Below are positions 17,452-26,142 of a stretch of 63,583 nucleotides of DNA, in pieces. Under the pieces are notes generated by a model, which saw only the letters and a program-made list of their open reading frames with translations, was not told the origin of the DNA and ran no database searches. The DNA comes from Bradyrhizobium liaoningense (GTDB lineage: Bacteria; Pseudomonadota; Alphaproteobacteria; Rhizobiales; Xanthobacteraceae), in NCBI RefSeq assembly GCF_018130785.1, contig NZ_JAFCJT010000036.1, positions 1 to 63,583 on the forward strand, read 5' to 3'. Each line of letters opens with the position of its first letter. The first letter of the stretch is position 1. Both the position numbers and the translations under genes were made by a program.

Positions 17452-18030
17452 TTGGCGCGCTACGACAAGGGACACAGGGACACGACGCGGCGGCACATTC
17501 TCGATGTCGCATCAACCCAGTTCCGCGAGAGCGGCATCGCCGCAGTCGGCCTCGCCGGCATCATGGCGGAGGCGGGCCTGACCAACGGCGCCTTCTACAC
17601 GCATTTCGCCTCCAAGGAGGAGCTGGTGCGCGCGGTGCTGTGTGACGCTCTGGAGCGGCGCGAGCAGCGGCACAAGGACAATCTCGCAAACGGCGTCGCG
17701 CTGGAGACCACGATCCGCGACTATCTCTCGCCGAGGCATCGCGACCGCGGGGCGACCGGTTGCCCGACCGCGGCCCTCGTCTCCGAGATCGCGCGGCATC
17801 CGAAGGCGACGCGCGATGCCTTCACCGGAAAGATATCCGACATCCTCGCGCTGATGGCGGCGCAAATGCCTTTGGGCACGCCGGCGGAACGGCGCCGCCG
17901 CGCCATCGCGGCCTACGCCACCATGGTCGGGGCACTGCAATTGTCGCGCGCGGTGAGCGACAGGCAATTGTCCGAGGAAATTCTCGAGAACGCGGTGGAT
18001 GCCGCGCTGGCGATTTCGAGCGGACGCTGA
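17452..18030 (+). CDS. TetR/AcrR-family repressor
   Basis: A 192-residue regulator. The N-terminal helix-turn-helix is clear (TRRHILDVASTQFRESG, then GIMAEAGLTNGAFYTHFASK). The C-terminal domain resembles that of TetR regulators with a GCPTAALVSEIARHP motif, a subgroup often next to efflux genes. A TTG start at 17452 is preferred because AGGAGG lies five bases upstream (17441-17446); the longer open frame begins inside the operator region. It probably represses the divergent MATE pump until a ligand binds. Confidence 0.85.
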   Translation: MARYDKGHRDTTRRHILDVASTQFRESGIAAVGLAGIMAEAGLTNGAFYTHFASKEELVRAVLCDALERREQRHKDNLANGVALETTIRDYLSPRHRDRGATGCPTAALVSEIARHPKATRDAFTGKISDILALMAAQMPLGTPAERRRRAIAAYATMVGALQLSRAVSDRQLSEEILENAVDAALAISSGR

Positions 18031-18185
18031 TGCAGTCGCCGCTTCGCGGGTCCATGTGTGGCAATTTCCTGGCGGTCGCAATAAATCTCCGACCGGGGCA
18101 ACACTCCGAAACTTGATGCGCCCGCACCGACCGGGATAGCGTTCCGGCGCGGCCTTAGAACTTCCCCAAGTTCACCGAGTTCGCA

Positions 18186-18222
18186 CCGGATCGCCGCCTG
18201 GGTCTCTCGGGCGGCGATCCGG
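18186..18222. terminator. Bidirectional terminator hairpin
   Basis: A 13-base-pair perfect stem (CCGGATCGCCGCC with its complement) around an 11-base loop. It lies between the convergent TetR gene and the duplicated-motif gene. There is no T-run, as is common in high-GC alphaproteobacteria. Confidence 0.65.
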
Positions 18223-18254
18223 ATCGTCGTAGCCCGGGGCTTCCTGATTATTAC

Positions 18255-18812
18255 TCAGCTCCTCGCGTCGAGCTGGCTGCTACGGCCGGACGAATTGGCT
18301 TGCGAGGCATAAGCGGAGGCTGCGGCCGATGCCGGTGAATAGTGCGACAGCGATTCGGCGAGTTCTTCGGCGGCTTCGGTGAGTTCCTTCAGGACGGCGT
18401 CGCTGTCCGTGGCCTGGCCGCCGGAGGAATGCAGCACCTCGAACGAGATTCCGTTCGGCAGATCGACATGGACCTTGTCGATCCCGACGGCGTCGGGCGT
18501 GTCGCCGTTCTGCGCCTGGTCGGCGCTGGACGCCGGATCACCTGATATCTGCTGGCTCGCGAGCCGCTGCACGAAATCCTCGATGGACTTGAGCGCGCTG
18601 GCGTCGAAGCCGCCGCCGCCGAAATGGACGATGCCGATCGACATGCCGTTCGGCAGGCTCACCTTGACCTCGTCGTAGGGCGTGCCGCTATCCATCAGAG
18701 ACGAGAACGTCGAGGCGCCGTCCTGTGAACCGGCCGATTTCGACGGGCTGGAGGATGAAGGCGCCCCCGCCGCGCTTCCACCACCGATGCTGCTCATGCT
18801 GCTGACACTCAT
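18255..18812 (-). CDS. Hypothetical protein with an internally duplicated LPNG motif
   Basis: A 185-residue protein that I do not recognise. The first 40 residues are rich in serine and glycine. Two similar units follow. Unit one contains VKVSLPNGMSIGIVHFGGGG and then the helix ALKSIEDFVQRLA; unit two contains VHVDLPNGISFEVLHSSGG and then VLKELTEAAEELA. Each unit looks like a short beta hairpin followed by an amphipathic helix. The C-terminal 30 residues are again serine- and alanine-rich. There is no signal peptide, cysteine or membrane segment. GGAG lies eight bases before the ATG. A secreted or surface-associated role is conceivable from composition, but this is only a guess. Confidence 0.7.
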   Translation of the reverse strand: MSVSSMSSIGGGSAAGAPSSSSPSKSAGSQDGASTFSSLMDSGTPYDEVKVSLPNGMSIGIVHFGGGGFDASALKSIEDFVQRLASQQISGDPASSADQAQNGDTPDAVGIDKVHVDLPNGISFEVLHSSGGQATDSDAVLKELTEAAEELAESLSHYSPASAAASAYASQANSSGRSSQLDARS

Positions 18813-19075
18813 ACGCGTGCTCCACGGTCATTGCGAACGCACGCTTTGCGTGCAATGCGCATGCCAGATGAAGGCCTCATTGCCATCAAGGGCTTATCGC
18901 GAACTCGAGGCGGCAGGCCCTTCACGGCGGCAACGATGTCCCGGCAGAAGCTGCCCACCTCCACGTTCGTCATTTCGTCGCAGGGCCTCGCGGCCTCGCC
19001 GGCATTGCCGCCTCGTGCATGATGCAACATGATGGGGTACCGGCTACGATTTTTCTTCGAGGTGGAGGTCATTCG

Positions 19076-20863
19076 ATGAACGAAGACGAGATTCGCAAGT
19101 CCATCGCGGAGGTGAAGCAAGGCACGCTGACGCGACGGTCGTTCATCCGGACCATGGCTGCGGCCGGGATCGCAGCGCCGGTCGCGAGCCAGATCCTGCT
19201 CTGGAACGACGTCGCGATGGCGGACGCTACGCTGCAATACAAGCCGACCAAGGCCGGCGGCGGCGGCCCGCTCAAGATCCTGCTATGGCAGGCCCCCACC
19301 CTGCTCAATCCGCATTTCGCGATCGGCACCAAGGATCAGGTGGCTTCGCGCATCTTCTTCGAGCCGCTGGCCGGCTGGGACAAGGACGGCAACCTCATCC
19401 CTTGCCTCGCCGCCGAGATTCCGACAAAGGCGAACGGCAGCCTCGCGGCCGACGGCATGAGCGTCATCTGGAAGCTGAAGCAGGGCGTGAAGTGGCATGA
19501 CGGCAAGCCCTTCACCGCCGACGACGTCGTCTTCACCTGGGCCTATGCGGCGGACCTCGCGACCGCCGCCTACAGCACGGGATCCTACAAGGACATCACC
19601 GTCGAGAAGATCGACGACCACACCGTCAAGGTGCTGTTCAAGGCCCCGACCCCGTTCTGGGCCGACCCCTTCGTCGGCTCGGTCGGCCAGATCCTGCCGA
19701 AGCACCATTTCGGCGACTATGCCGGCGCGAAGTCGCGCGAGGCGCCGGGCAATCTGAAGCCGGTCGGAACCGGCCCGTACAAATTCGTCGAGTTCAAGCC
19801 CGGCGACCTGATCCGGGCCGAACGCAACCCCGACTATCACGTCAAGAACCAGCCGCATTTCGACACGCTCGAGGTCAAGGGCGGCGGCGACGCGGTCTCG
19901 GCGGCGCGCACCGTGCTCCAGACCGGCGAATACGACTATGCCTGGAACCTGCTGGTGGAGGAGGAGGTCCTCAAGCGCATGGAGGCCAGCGGCAAAGGCA
20001 AGGTCGACATCACGCCGTCCGGCAACGTCGAGTTCATCATCCTCAACACGACGGACCCCTGGACCGAGGTCGACGGCGAGCGCTCCAGCGTCAAGACCAG
20101 GCACCCGACGCTGTCCGACCCGGTCGTCCGCCAAGCGTTCAACCTGCTGATCGATCGCGAGGCGATCCAGAAATTCATCTACGGCCGCGGCGGCATCGCC
20201 ACGGCGAGCTTCGTCAACCAGCCCCAGCAGTTCAAGTCGGGCAAGCTGACCTACGCGTTCGACGTCGACAAGGCGAACAAAATCCTCGACGAGGCCGGCT
20301 GGAAGAAGGGCACGGACGGCATCCGCGAGAAGGACGGCAAGAAGCTCAAATACGTCTTCCAGACCTCGATCAACGCCCCGCGCCAGAAGACGCAGGCCAT
20401 CATCAAGCAGGCCTGCCAGAAGGCCGGCATCGACATCGAGCTGAAGTCGGTGACCGCATCGGTGTTCTTCTCGTCCGACGTCGGCAACCCCGACACCTAC
20501 TCGAAGCTCTATTGCGACATGGAGATGTACAACACGACGCAGCCGCAGCCCGATCCGGAGCGGTTCCTGAACCAGTGCGTCTCCTGGGAGATCGCCAACA
20601 AGGAGAACAAGTGGCTCGGCCGCAACATCTCGCGCTGGTCCGATCCCGAGGCCGACAAGGCCTACAAGACCGCGCAGCAAGAGCTCGATCCGGTCAAGCG
20701 CGCCGCGCTCCTGATCAAGGTCAACGAGATCTTCTGCGAAGCCAATGTGCTGGTGCCGCTGCTCTCCCGCAACATCGTCGGCGCCGGCGTCAACAACCTC
20801 ATGGCCGACATCTCGGGCTGGGACGTCACGACCTGGAATCTGGGGAGCTGGTATCGGGTTTGA
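19076..20863 (+). CDS. Oligopeptide/dipeptide-type extracellular solute-binding protein (SBP_bac_5)
   Basis: A 595-residue periplasmic protein. A twin-arginine signal, TRRSFIRTMAAAG, lies near residues 19-31. The mature part has SBP_bac_5 landmarks: ASRIFFEPLAGWDKDGNLIP, WKLKQGVKWHDGKPFTADDV, and a GPYKFVEFKPGD stretch. The family delivers peptides, nickel complexes or opines to DppBCDF-type transporters, but no permease or ATPase gene is adjacent, so it is an orphan. The start at 19076 follows GAGGTGGAGG. Its last 38 bases overlap the convergent AraC gene. Confidence 0.87.
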   Translation: MNEDEIRKSIAEVKQGTLTRRSFIRTMAAAGIAAPVASQILLWNDVAMADATLQYKPTKAGGGGPLKILLWQAPTLLNPHFAIGTKDQVASRIFFEPLAGWDKDGNLIPCLAAEIPTKANGSLAADGMSVIWKLKQGVKWHDGKPFTADDVVFTWAYAADLATAAYSTGSYKDITVEKIDDHTVKVLFKAPTPFWADPFVGSVGQILPKHHFGDYAGAKSREAPGNLKPVGTGPYKFVEFKPGDLIRAERNPDYHVKNQPHFDTLEVKGGGDAVSAARTVLQTGEYDYAWNLLVEEEVLKRMEASGKGKVDITPSGNVEFIILNTTDPWTEVDGERSSVKTRHPTLSDPVVRQAFNLLIDREAIQKFIYGRGGIATASFVNQPQQFKSGKLTYAFDVDKANKILDEAGWKKGTDGIREKDGKKLKYVFQTSINAPRQKTQAIIKQACQKAGIDIELKSVTASVFFSSDVGNPDTYSKLYCDMEMYNTTQPQPDPERFLNQCVSWEIANKENKWLGRNISRWSDPEADKAYKTAQQELDPVKRAALLIKVNEIFCEANVLVPLLSRNIVGAGVNNLMADISGWDVTTWNLGSWYRV

Positions 20864-21803
20864 CAACGGGCGCCCGAGGACCCGGCTCCCTCAAGGCGCC
20901 GGGTCGCATGCCGTATCTGCGCATGATGGCTTTGCTCAGCGCGCCTTCGGACGCATACCCGACCTCGCCGGCGATCTTGGCGATCGGATCGGAGGTGCCG
21001 GCCAGCCGCTTGCGCGCGACCGTCAATCGCAAATCGGACAGGAACGTCATGGGCGCGACCCCCGCGCGCTTTTGAAAAGCGCGCACCAACGTCGCGCGCG
21101 AAGCGATCGCCACCGCCGCCATGTCGTCGAGCGTCCAGTCCCGGGCAAGATCGTTGAGGATCGCCGACACGACCCGGGCCGTCACGCGGTCACGCAACAG
21201 CGACACCGTCCCGTTCCCGGAGGCATCGCCCGAAAGATGGTCGCGGAGCATCATCACGAACAACGCTCTCGCGAGGTCGGCTGCGACCACCTCCGATCCA
21301 ACCCGTCCTGCGTCGAGCTCTTCGCGGATGTCGATCAGCAGGCGCCGAAACCGTTCCAGCAGCGGCTCCTCCGCCGTGCGCAGGACAATCTCGTCGGGAA
21401 GCGCGGCGATCAGCGGGTTCTCATCCGACGTCTCGAACAGGAAACGGCCGCACAGCAGTTCGGTATCGACCTCGGCCTCGACCGTTGCGCGCTGGCGGAC
21501 GCCGTTTCGGACTTCGGTCGAGATCCGCCCGACAGCGCCGCCCGTCCGGCTACGAACCGCGTGACTGTCGCCGTGCGGCAGCAGGAGGATGTCGCCGGCT
21601 TCCAGCCGCAGCGGGCCCAGGCCCGGCCGCTCGACCACGCAGGCGCCGCGCGTGACCATGTGGAATTGCGCCCATCCCTTGCCGTTCGGCGCGTGTAGCG
21701 ACTCCCAGCTGCCTCCGAACTTGCAGGAATCCTCGAATATTGGACGGATCCTGAACAGCGGCACCATTGCCTTCAACAATTCCGCCGCGTCCGTCTCCGA
21801 CAT
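20826..21803 (-). CDS. AraC-family regulator with N-terminal cupin domain
   Basis: A 325-residue regulator. Residues up to about 190 form a cupin-like sensor (the Cupin_6 type: FHMVTRGACVVERPG, DILLLPHGDSHAV). The last 100 residues carry two AraC helix-turn-helix units (MAAVAIASRATLVRAFQKRA; KIAGEVGYASEGALSKAIMR). The start at 21803 is supported by GGGGAGAGGG just upstream. It is divergent from the sulfite dehydrogenase genes and convergent with the peptide-binding protein gene. Control of the sox genes is possible but not shown. Confidence 0.83.
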   Translation of the reverse strand: MSETDAAELLKAMVPLFRIRPIFEDSCKFGGSWESLHAPNGKGWAQFHMVTRGACVVERPGLGPLRLEAGDILLLPHGDSHAVRSRTGGAVGRISTEVRNGVRQRATVEAEVDTELLCGRFLFETSDENPLIAALPDEIVLRTAEEPLLERFRRLLIDIREELDAGRVGSEVVAADLARALFVMMLRDHLSGDASGNGTVSLLRDRVTARVVSAILNDLARDWTLDDMAAVAIASRATLVRAFQKRAGVAPMTFLSDLRLTVARKRLAGTSDPIAKIAGEVGYASEGALSKAIMRRYGMRPGALREPGPRAPVVKPDTSSPDSRS

Positions 21804-22024
21804 CCCTCTCCCCTTGATCCGCCCGGACATGTCTCCGAGCCGCACGGCCATTCCACGGAGCGGCCAAGCGCATTTAACGTGTGGCCGGGCCGTCGCGCGC
21901 ATGAGTGCACCAGTCCTCATGGCTTCTAACACAACCTAACGAGCAATCCTCACGGTGTTCGGTACATGTCGCGGCATGAAGGCGCAGGGATTTCCAGAAA
22001 TCAGGTTCATCGAGGGGAGATCAT

Positions 22025-23296
22025 ATGACGTCCAAGACGCCAGTGGAGTTGTTGCCACGGCCTGCGAACGTGTCGCGCCGTGGCTTCGTGGGAGGCCTGT
22101 CGGCGGGCATTTTGGGCGCGGTGGCGTCTGAGGCCGCCGGCGCCGAGACGCTGGCCGACGTCCCCGATCGCGGGCCGGGCGCCGATCTCAGCGCGCACAG
22201 CGAGCGATCCCGCTTCGCCAAGCTCGATCGCATCCCCGAGGCCACACCGGGCAAGCGCAACGTCGATCCCGGCGATGCCATCAATTCCAAGACTCCACAT
22301 CAGAAACTGGTGGGCAACATCACGCCGACGGATCTGCATTACGAGCGCAGCCATTCCGGCGTGCCCGATATCGATCCCGCGCAGCACCGGCTGCTCATCC
22401 ACGGCATGGTGCAAAAGCCGCTGGTCTTCAGCGTCGACGATTTGAAGCGGATGCCATCGGTCACGCGCGTCGTGTTCATCGAATGCACCGGCAACGGCTG
22501 GGAGAACTGGAAAACGGCCGATCCTGACGTGACGGTGCAGAACACGCATGGCCTCGTCAGCACCAATGAATGGACCGGCGTTCCGCTGAAATTCCTGATC
22601 GACCTCGTCGCCAAGGACAAGGACTCGAACTGGATGCTGGCGGAGGGCGGCGACGGCGCAGGCGTCGATCGCAGCATTCCCCTCACCGACGAGATCGTGA
22701 ACGAGGCTTTCGTCGCCTACGGGCAGAACGGCGAGCCGCTGCGGCCCGCACACGGCTTTCCGATGCGGCTGGTGATGCCGGGCTTCGAGGGCAACCTCAA
22801 CATCAAATGGCTGCGCCGCCTCAAGTTCGGCAGCGAGCCTTGGATGACGCGCTGGGAGACGGCGCGCTACACGCAGCTGCTTGCCAACGGCAAGGCGCGG
22901 CAGTTTCAGCTGCGGATGGAGACCAACTCTGTCATCACCCAGCCCTCGGGCATGATGCAGATCCAGCCCGGCTATAACCGCATCTCGGGTCTTGCCTGGA
23001 GCGGCCATGGCAAGATCGCGAAGGTCGAGATCTCGACCGACGGCGCCAGGACGTGGAAGCCCGCGCAACTGAGCCAGCCGGTGCTGTCCAAGGCGCAGGT
23101 GCGCTTCCAGATGGACTGGGTCTGGGACGGCAAGCCGACAAAAATCGTGAGCCGTTCGACCGACGACCAGGGCAACGTTCAGCCGGACCGGCAGTCCTTC
23201 ATCGCTGCGATGGGGACCAACGCGCTGTTTCACTACAACGCCCAGCAGACCTGGAGCATCGACGAAGCCGGGAGGGTCCGCAATGTCCTCGCATGA
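22025..23296 (+). CDS. soxC: Sulfite dehydrogenase molybdopterin subunit SoxC
   Basis: A 423-residue molybdoenzyme of the sulfite oxidase family. A twin-arginine signal (VSRRGFVGGLSAGIL) exports it folded. The molybdenum-ligating cysteine is C154 in FIECTGNGWENW. The substrate-site stretch ERSHSGVPDIDPAQHRL and the C-terminal Mo-co dimerisation domain (YNRISGLAWSGHGKIAKVEI) are both present. In Paracoccus, SoxC pairs with the cytochrome SoxD to oxidise the protein-bound sulfane sulfur. Here soxD follows with a 14-base overlap. No soxXYZAB genes lie nearby, so this may be a stand-alone sulfite-oxidising pair. Confidence 0.9.
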   Translation: MTSKTPVELLPRPANVSRRGFVGGLSAGILGAVASEAAGAETLADVPDRGPGADLSAHSERSRFAKLDRIPEATPGKRNVDPGDAINSKTPHQKLVGNITPTDLHYERSHSGVPDIDPAQHRLLIHGMVQKPLVFSVDDLKRMPSVTRVVFIECTGNGWENWKTADPDVTVQNTHGLVSTNEWTGVPLKFLIDLVAKDKDSNWMLAEGGDGAGVDRSIPLTDEIVNEAFVAYGQNGEPLRPAHGFPMRLVMPGFEGNLNIKWLRRLKFGSEPWMTRWETARYTQLLANGKARQFQLRMETNSVITQPSGMMQIQPGYNRISGLAWSGHGKIAKVEISTDGARTWKPAQLSQPVLSKAQVRFQMDWVWDGKPTKIVSRSTDDQGNVQPDRQSFIAAMGTNALFHYNAQQTWSIDEAGRVRNVLA

Positions 23297-23831
23297 CAAG
23301 CTCATTCTCGCCGGCATCCTCACCGCCGGCCTGCTCGCCGCGCCCGCGCTGGCGTTCGATTTCGGCCGTCCGGCAACGCCGCAGGACATCAAGCTGTGGG
23401 ACATCGACGTCGGTCCTGACGGCAAGGGCCTGCCCGACGGCAGCGGCACGGCGGCGCAGGGCAAGCAGATTTTTGCCGACAATTGCGCGGCCTGTCATGG
23501 CGACAACGGCCAGGGCGGCATCAAGGATCGTCTCGCCGGCGGACAGGGCACGCTTGCCTCCAACATGCCGGTCAAGACCGTCGGCAGCTTCTGGCCCTAT
23601 GCGACGACCCTGTTCGACTACATTCATCGCGCGATGCCCTATCCGACGCCGGGCTCGCTCAGCACCGACGAGACCTATGCCGTCACCGCCTACATATTGA
23701 GCCTCAACGGCATTGTTCCCGCCAACGGCAAGGTCGACAAGGACTCCTTGCCGAAAATCAGGATGCCCAATCGCGACGGCTTCATTCCGGAGCCGGAATT
23801 CGACCCGGCGCGATTATTCCGCAAGAAGTGA
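23283..23831 (+). CDS. soxD: Short c-type cytochrome subunit of sulfite dehydrogenase (SoxD-like)
   Basis: A 182-residue periplasmic monohaem cytochrome. The signal peptide is LILAGILTAGLLAAPALA. The haem-binding motif CAACH is at residues 68-72, and a methionine ligand is likely in HRAMPYPTPGSL. Classic Paracoccus SoxD is about twice this size with two haems; the short form is known in sulfite dehydrogenase pairs of other bacteria. GGGAGGG precedes the ATG, which lies within the end of soxC, indicating coupled translation. It would pass electrons from SoxC to the respiratory chain. Confidence 0.85.
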   Translation: MSSHDKLILAGILTAGLLAAPALAFDFGRPATPQDIKLWDIDVGPDGKGLPDGSGTAAQGKQIFADNCAACHGDNGQGGIKDRLAGGQGTLASNMPVKTVGSFWPYATTLFDYIHRAMPYPTPGSLSTDETYAVTAYILSLNGIVPANGKVDKDSLPKIRMPNRDGFIPEPEFDPARLFRKK

Positions 23832-23841
23832 GCGGGTAATC

Positions 23842-24309
23842 ATGAGGCTCTTCACACTGATCCGGATCTTCGCGCTGATCTCGGCATGTTTCTGGGAGAC
23901 GCAGGCTATGGCTACAGACGGACTCATCACCATCAAGAGCAGTTTTGGCCCACAGGACACGATGACGCGGCTCGAGACCGAGGTGAAGGCCAAGGGCCTC
24001 ACCGTGTTTGCCCATGTCGATCATGCCGCCGGTGCTGCCGCCGTCGGCATGACTCTGCGACCGACCGATCTCCTCATCTTCGGCAACGCCAAGGGCGGCA
24101 CGCCGTTGATGCAGCAGGCGCAGACCATCGGCATCGATTTGCCGCTGAAGGCGCTGGTCTGGCAGGACGAGCAAGGCGCGACCTGGCTGTCGTACAACGA
24201 TCCGGCCTATCTCGGCGGCCGTCACGGCGTCGGCGAGCCCGCCAGGACCGCCATCGGCGCGATGACCGCCGCGCTGCATGCGATCGCGACCAAGGCCACA
24301 GCACCGTAA
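23842..24309 (+). CDS. DUF302-domain periplasmic protein
   Basis: A 155-residue protein. A signal peptide covers about residues 1-23 (LFTLIRIFALISACFWETQAMA). The DUF302 domain follows: TIKSSFGPQDTMTRLETEVK, then DLLIFGNAKGGTPLMQQ and LPLKALVWQDEQGATWLSY. DUF302 proteins often accompany sulfur-oxidation genes, but their role is not settled. The gene starts 11 bases after soxD and belongs to the same operon. Confidence 0.83.
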   Translation: MRLFTLIRIFALISACFWETQAMATDGLITIKSSFGPQDTMTRLETEVKAKGLTVFAHVDHAAGAAAVGMTLRPTDLLIFGNAKGGTPLMQQAQTIGIDLPLKALVWQDEQGATWLSYNDPAYLGGRHGVGEPARTAIGAMTAALHAIATKATAP

Positions 24310-24341
24310 GCGCGCCACGACGGCCGCGCGAGGAGAGGTTC

Positions 24342-24659
24342 ATGAACGTGACCGGCGAGCAACCCGCGTCGCCCAAGGCGAAAGACAGCAAGCTCGCCCG
24401 ATGGCTGGTCATCGCGGTGCTGTGCGCCATGCTCGTCGCCGCCTGCGTTCTCGGCTATCTCGGCTGGACCAGCACGGATACCAGCGTGCCGGCGTCCGGC
24501 TATGTCGCACTGGTGCTCGGCGTCGTGTTCTCGCTGGTCGTCGGCGTCGGCCTGATGGCACTGGTGTTTTACAGCAGCCGCAAAGGCTATGACGAGCCGG
24601 TGGTGCTGATCCGGGAGCCGGAGAGCGATGCGGACGACGGACAGAGCGGCCCGCGCTGA
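24342..24659 (+). CDS. Small two-helix inner-membrane protein
   Basis: A 105-residue protein with two clear membrane segments (WLVIAVLCAMLVAACVLGYL, residues 21-40, and VALVLGVVFSLVVGVGLMAL, about 55-74). Charged ends flank them. AGGAGAGG lies just before the ATG. It closes the soxC-soxD-DUF302 operon. I do not recognise a named family. A membrane anchor or quinone-side partner for the dehydrogenase is possible but speculative. Confidence 0.75.
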   Translation: MNVTGEQPASPKAKDSKLARWLVIAVLCAMLVAACVLGYLGWTSTDTSVPASGYVALVLGVVFSLVVGVGLMALVFYSSRKGYDEPVVLIREPESDADDGQSGPR

Positions 24660-25324
24660 GCCGTAAACATCGACCTGTCGAACAGCAGTCTTCCCAGGAT
24701 GGGTAGAGCGGAGCGAAACCCATCGCGCTTTTGTCTGCGCCGAAGCTTGATGGGTTTCGCAAGTGCTCTACCCATCCTACGGCCTCGCAGACACACCTTC
24801 GCATCCTCGCGGCGCATTTCGCCCGAGCTTTGCTCACTCCACCCTCCAAACCAAGAGGGCGCAGGGAAGGCCGGGTGCTGACGTTGCACCCGCGGTCCGC
24901 TGCGCGAAAGTGTAGCGCAAGGAAACCGCACAGCAGCATACAGGTGGTGCCAATCACTCGGCCTTCCCTGCGCGATGGTTGGACGTCTTATGCCGTGCTC
25001 TCCCGGGAGCCGAGTTCCTTCTGGCCTCCCTCACGCTTGCGAAAGTCACCAGCACCGCGCCGGTTGACGCGACTGCCGCATCCGCAAAGCACTTGACCGT
25101 AGCAACGACGGCCAGGACCACACGTCTATGTTTTGGCATTCGGTGAAACACCGCAAATCTAAGAAAACCCTTTGAAATAAGCACTTTATGCGTAGGCTTG
25201 TTTCGGGCTGTTCCTGCGGGGTTCGCCAAATCTAGGGCCGGGACCTAAACGTTTCAGCGTCCGCACGACAAACTGAAAGCTCAAATCCCGGCCCCTTGGT
25301 CTCAAGCATAGGAGCCGAAACCAC
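24660..25324. other. Repeat-rich region without genes
   Basis: No credible gene. After the inverted repeat at 24696-24778, the bases 24781-25110 are low in coding signal and resemble a longer non-coding repeat found in Bradyrhizobium genomes (an impression, not a search). From about 25110 to 25324 the composition is more AT-rich. That stretch ends in the leader of the integrase fragment, with AGGAGCCG just upstream of its ATG. Confidence 0.5.
24696..24778. repeat. Two-tier inverted repeat
   Basis: The outer arms AGGATGGGTAGAGC (24696-24709) and GCTCTACCCATCCT (24765-24778) are exact complements. Inside them GCGAAACCCATC (24713-24724) pairs with GATGGGTTTCGC (24749-24760). The element lies 37 bases downstream of the sulfite operon and could end its transcript. 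The style matches small mobile palindromic repeats of rhizobia. Confidence 0.88.
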
Positions 25325-25522
25325 ATGGATACTACCATTGCCGCCGCCCCCTCGGGCAAGCGGGGCCGCAAGAGCAGCGTCATCCTGATCGACCGCATGT
25401 GCGAGAAGCGGGTGACCAAGCGCACCAAAATCTACGACCGCAAATGCCCCGGCCTCTACGTCAGCATCACAACCGCCGGGGTTGCGACCTTCTCGTTCAA
25501 GTTCACCGATATGTGCAGATAA
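25325..25522 (+). pseudogene. N-terminal fragment of a phage-type integrase
   Basis: Only 65 residues remain. The segment around KIYDRKCPGLYVSITTAGVA followed by FSFKF resembles the N-terminal arm-binding region of P4-like tyrosine recombinases. The frame stops at TGA-free TAA directly after this block. The core-binding and catalytic (R-H-R-Y) domains are absent and were not found in other frames downstream. It therefore looks like the remnant of an integrated element, consistent with the small-gene cluster and lower GC that follow. Confidence 0.65.
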
Positions 25523-25537
25523 GGTCGCCTGCGCGGC

Positions 25538-25654
25538 TCACCCCTCTATCAACCCCCAAAGCACGATCAGGTAATAGACCACTACCGCGACGACAACATT
25601 GATCGCAACTATTAGCAAAACATCGTTAGGTAAGATCGGTTTTCGTCCAGCCAT
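25538..25654 (-). CDS. Small membrane protein, 38 residues
   Basis: A short gene: MAGRKPILPNDVLLIVAINV, then a continuous hydrophobic stretch (VVAVVVYYLIVLWGL) and a stop. The single membrane helix has a positive N-terminus. A modest ribosome site (TAGGA) lies about ten bases upstream. No family is known to me. It is one of several tiny genes in this stretch, most on the same strand. Confidence 0.5.
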   Translation of the reverse strand: MAGRKPILPNDVLLIVAINVVVAVVVYYLIVLWGLIEG

Positions 25655-25722
25655 CGCGGCGATCCTAGCCGGACTGAGACACCCTGACCGCTCACAAATG
25701 ATGGTCGATGCACGTTCCTCCG

Positions 25723-25872
25723 CTACTGTTGCGTTAACGCCGCAGATGGTTCCATTCCATGAATATAAGCCTGATCGCGGCGATCGTCAGCTGTGGCTTG
25801 CCAAGCGGCTACGGCAAAGTAGGCAGTGAGCGCCAGAGCAATCGCGACCAAAACAGAATTGAACTGGGTCAT
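25723..25872 (-). CDS. Small exported or membrane protein, 49 residues
   Basis: A strong ribosome site (AAAAGGAGGG) lies eight bases before the ATG. The protein begins MTQFNSVLVAIALALTAYFA, continues VAAWQATA, which reads as a signal anchor or signal peptide, and ends in a short polar tail (DDRRDQAYIHGMEPS). The quality of the ribosome site makes this a likely real gene. Function unknown. Confidence 0.6.
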   Translation of the reverse strand: MTQFNSVLVAIALALTAYFAVAAWQATADDRRDQAYIHGMEPSAALTQQ

Positions 25873-25975
25873 CGATCGGCCCTCCTTTTATACAGAGAAG
25901 CACCTTCGATTTGGGTGCGCACGACTTAACGCTGCACATCTAGAAGTTTACGCGCGCAATCCACAGAGAAAGAGG

Positions 25976-26113
25976 TTAACGAGCGCCATGCTTGTTGGCA
26001 GGAACGTATTGAGGCCGCTTAAGCAGCTCCGGCAGCCGGGCAATTGCCTTCGCAATCCGCCTCGCCCTCATCGCGCCACAGGTACTTCCCTGCATATTGA
26101 TAGCTCCACGCAT
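25976..26113 (-). CDS. Small basic protein, 45 residues
   Basis: GGGAGGA lies six bases before the ATG at 26113. The protein is strongly basic (RARRIAKAIARLPELLKRPQ) and could form one amphipathic helix. There are no cysteines beyond one near the N-terminus. Not recognised; it might bind nucleic acid or membranes, which is only a guess from charge. Confidence 0.5.
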   Translation of the reverse strand: MRGAINMQGSTCGAMRARRIAKAIARLPELLKRPQYVPANKHGAR

Positions 26114-26142
26114 GAAGGTCCTCCCGATGGAAAGGCCAGCTA

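Noticed and set aside
19283..20866. A 527-codon minus-strand frame opposite the peptide-binding protein
   Set aside because: Shadow frame; no motif, no ribosome site.
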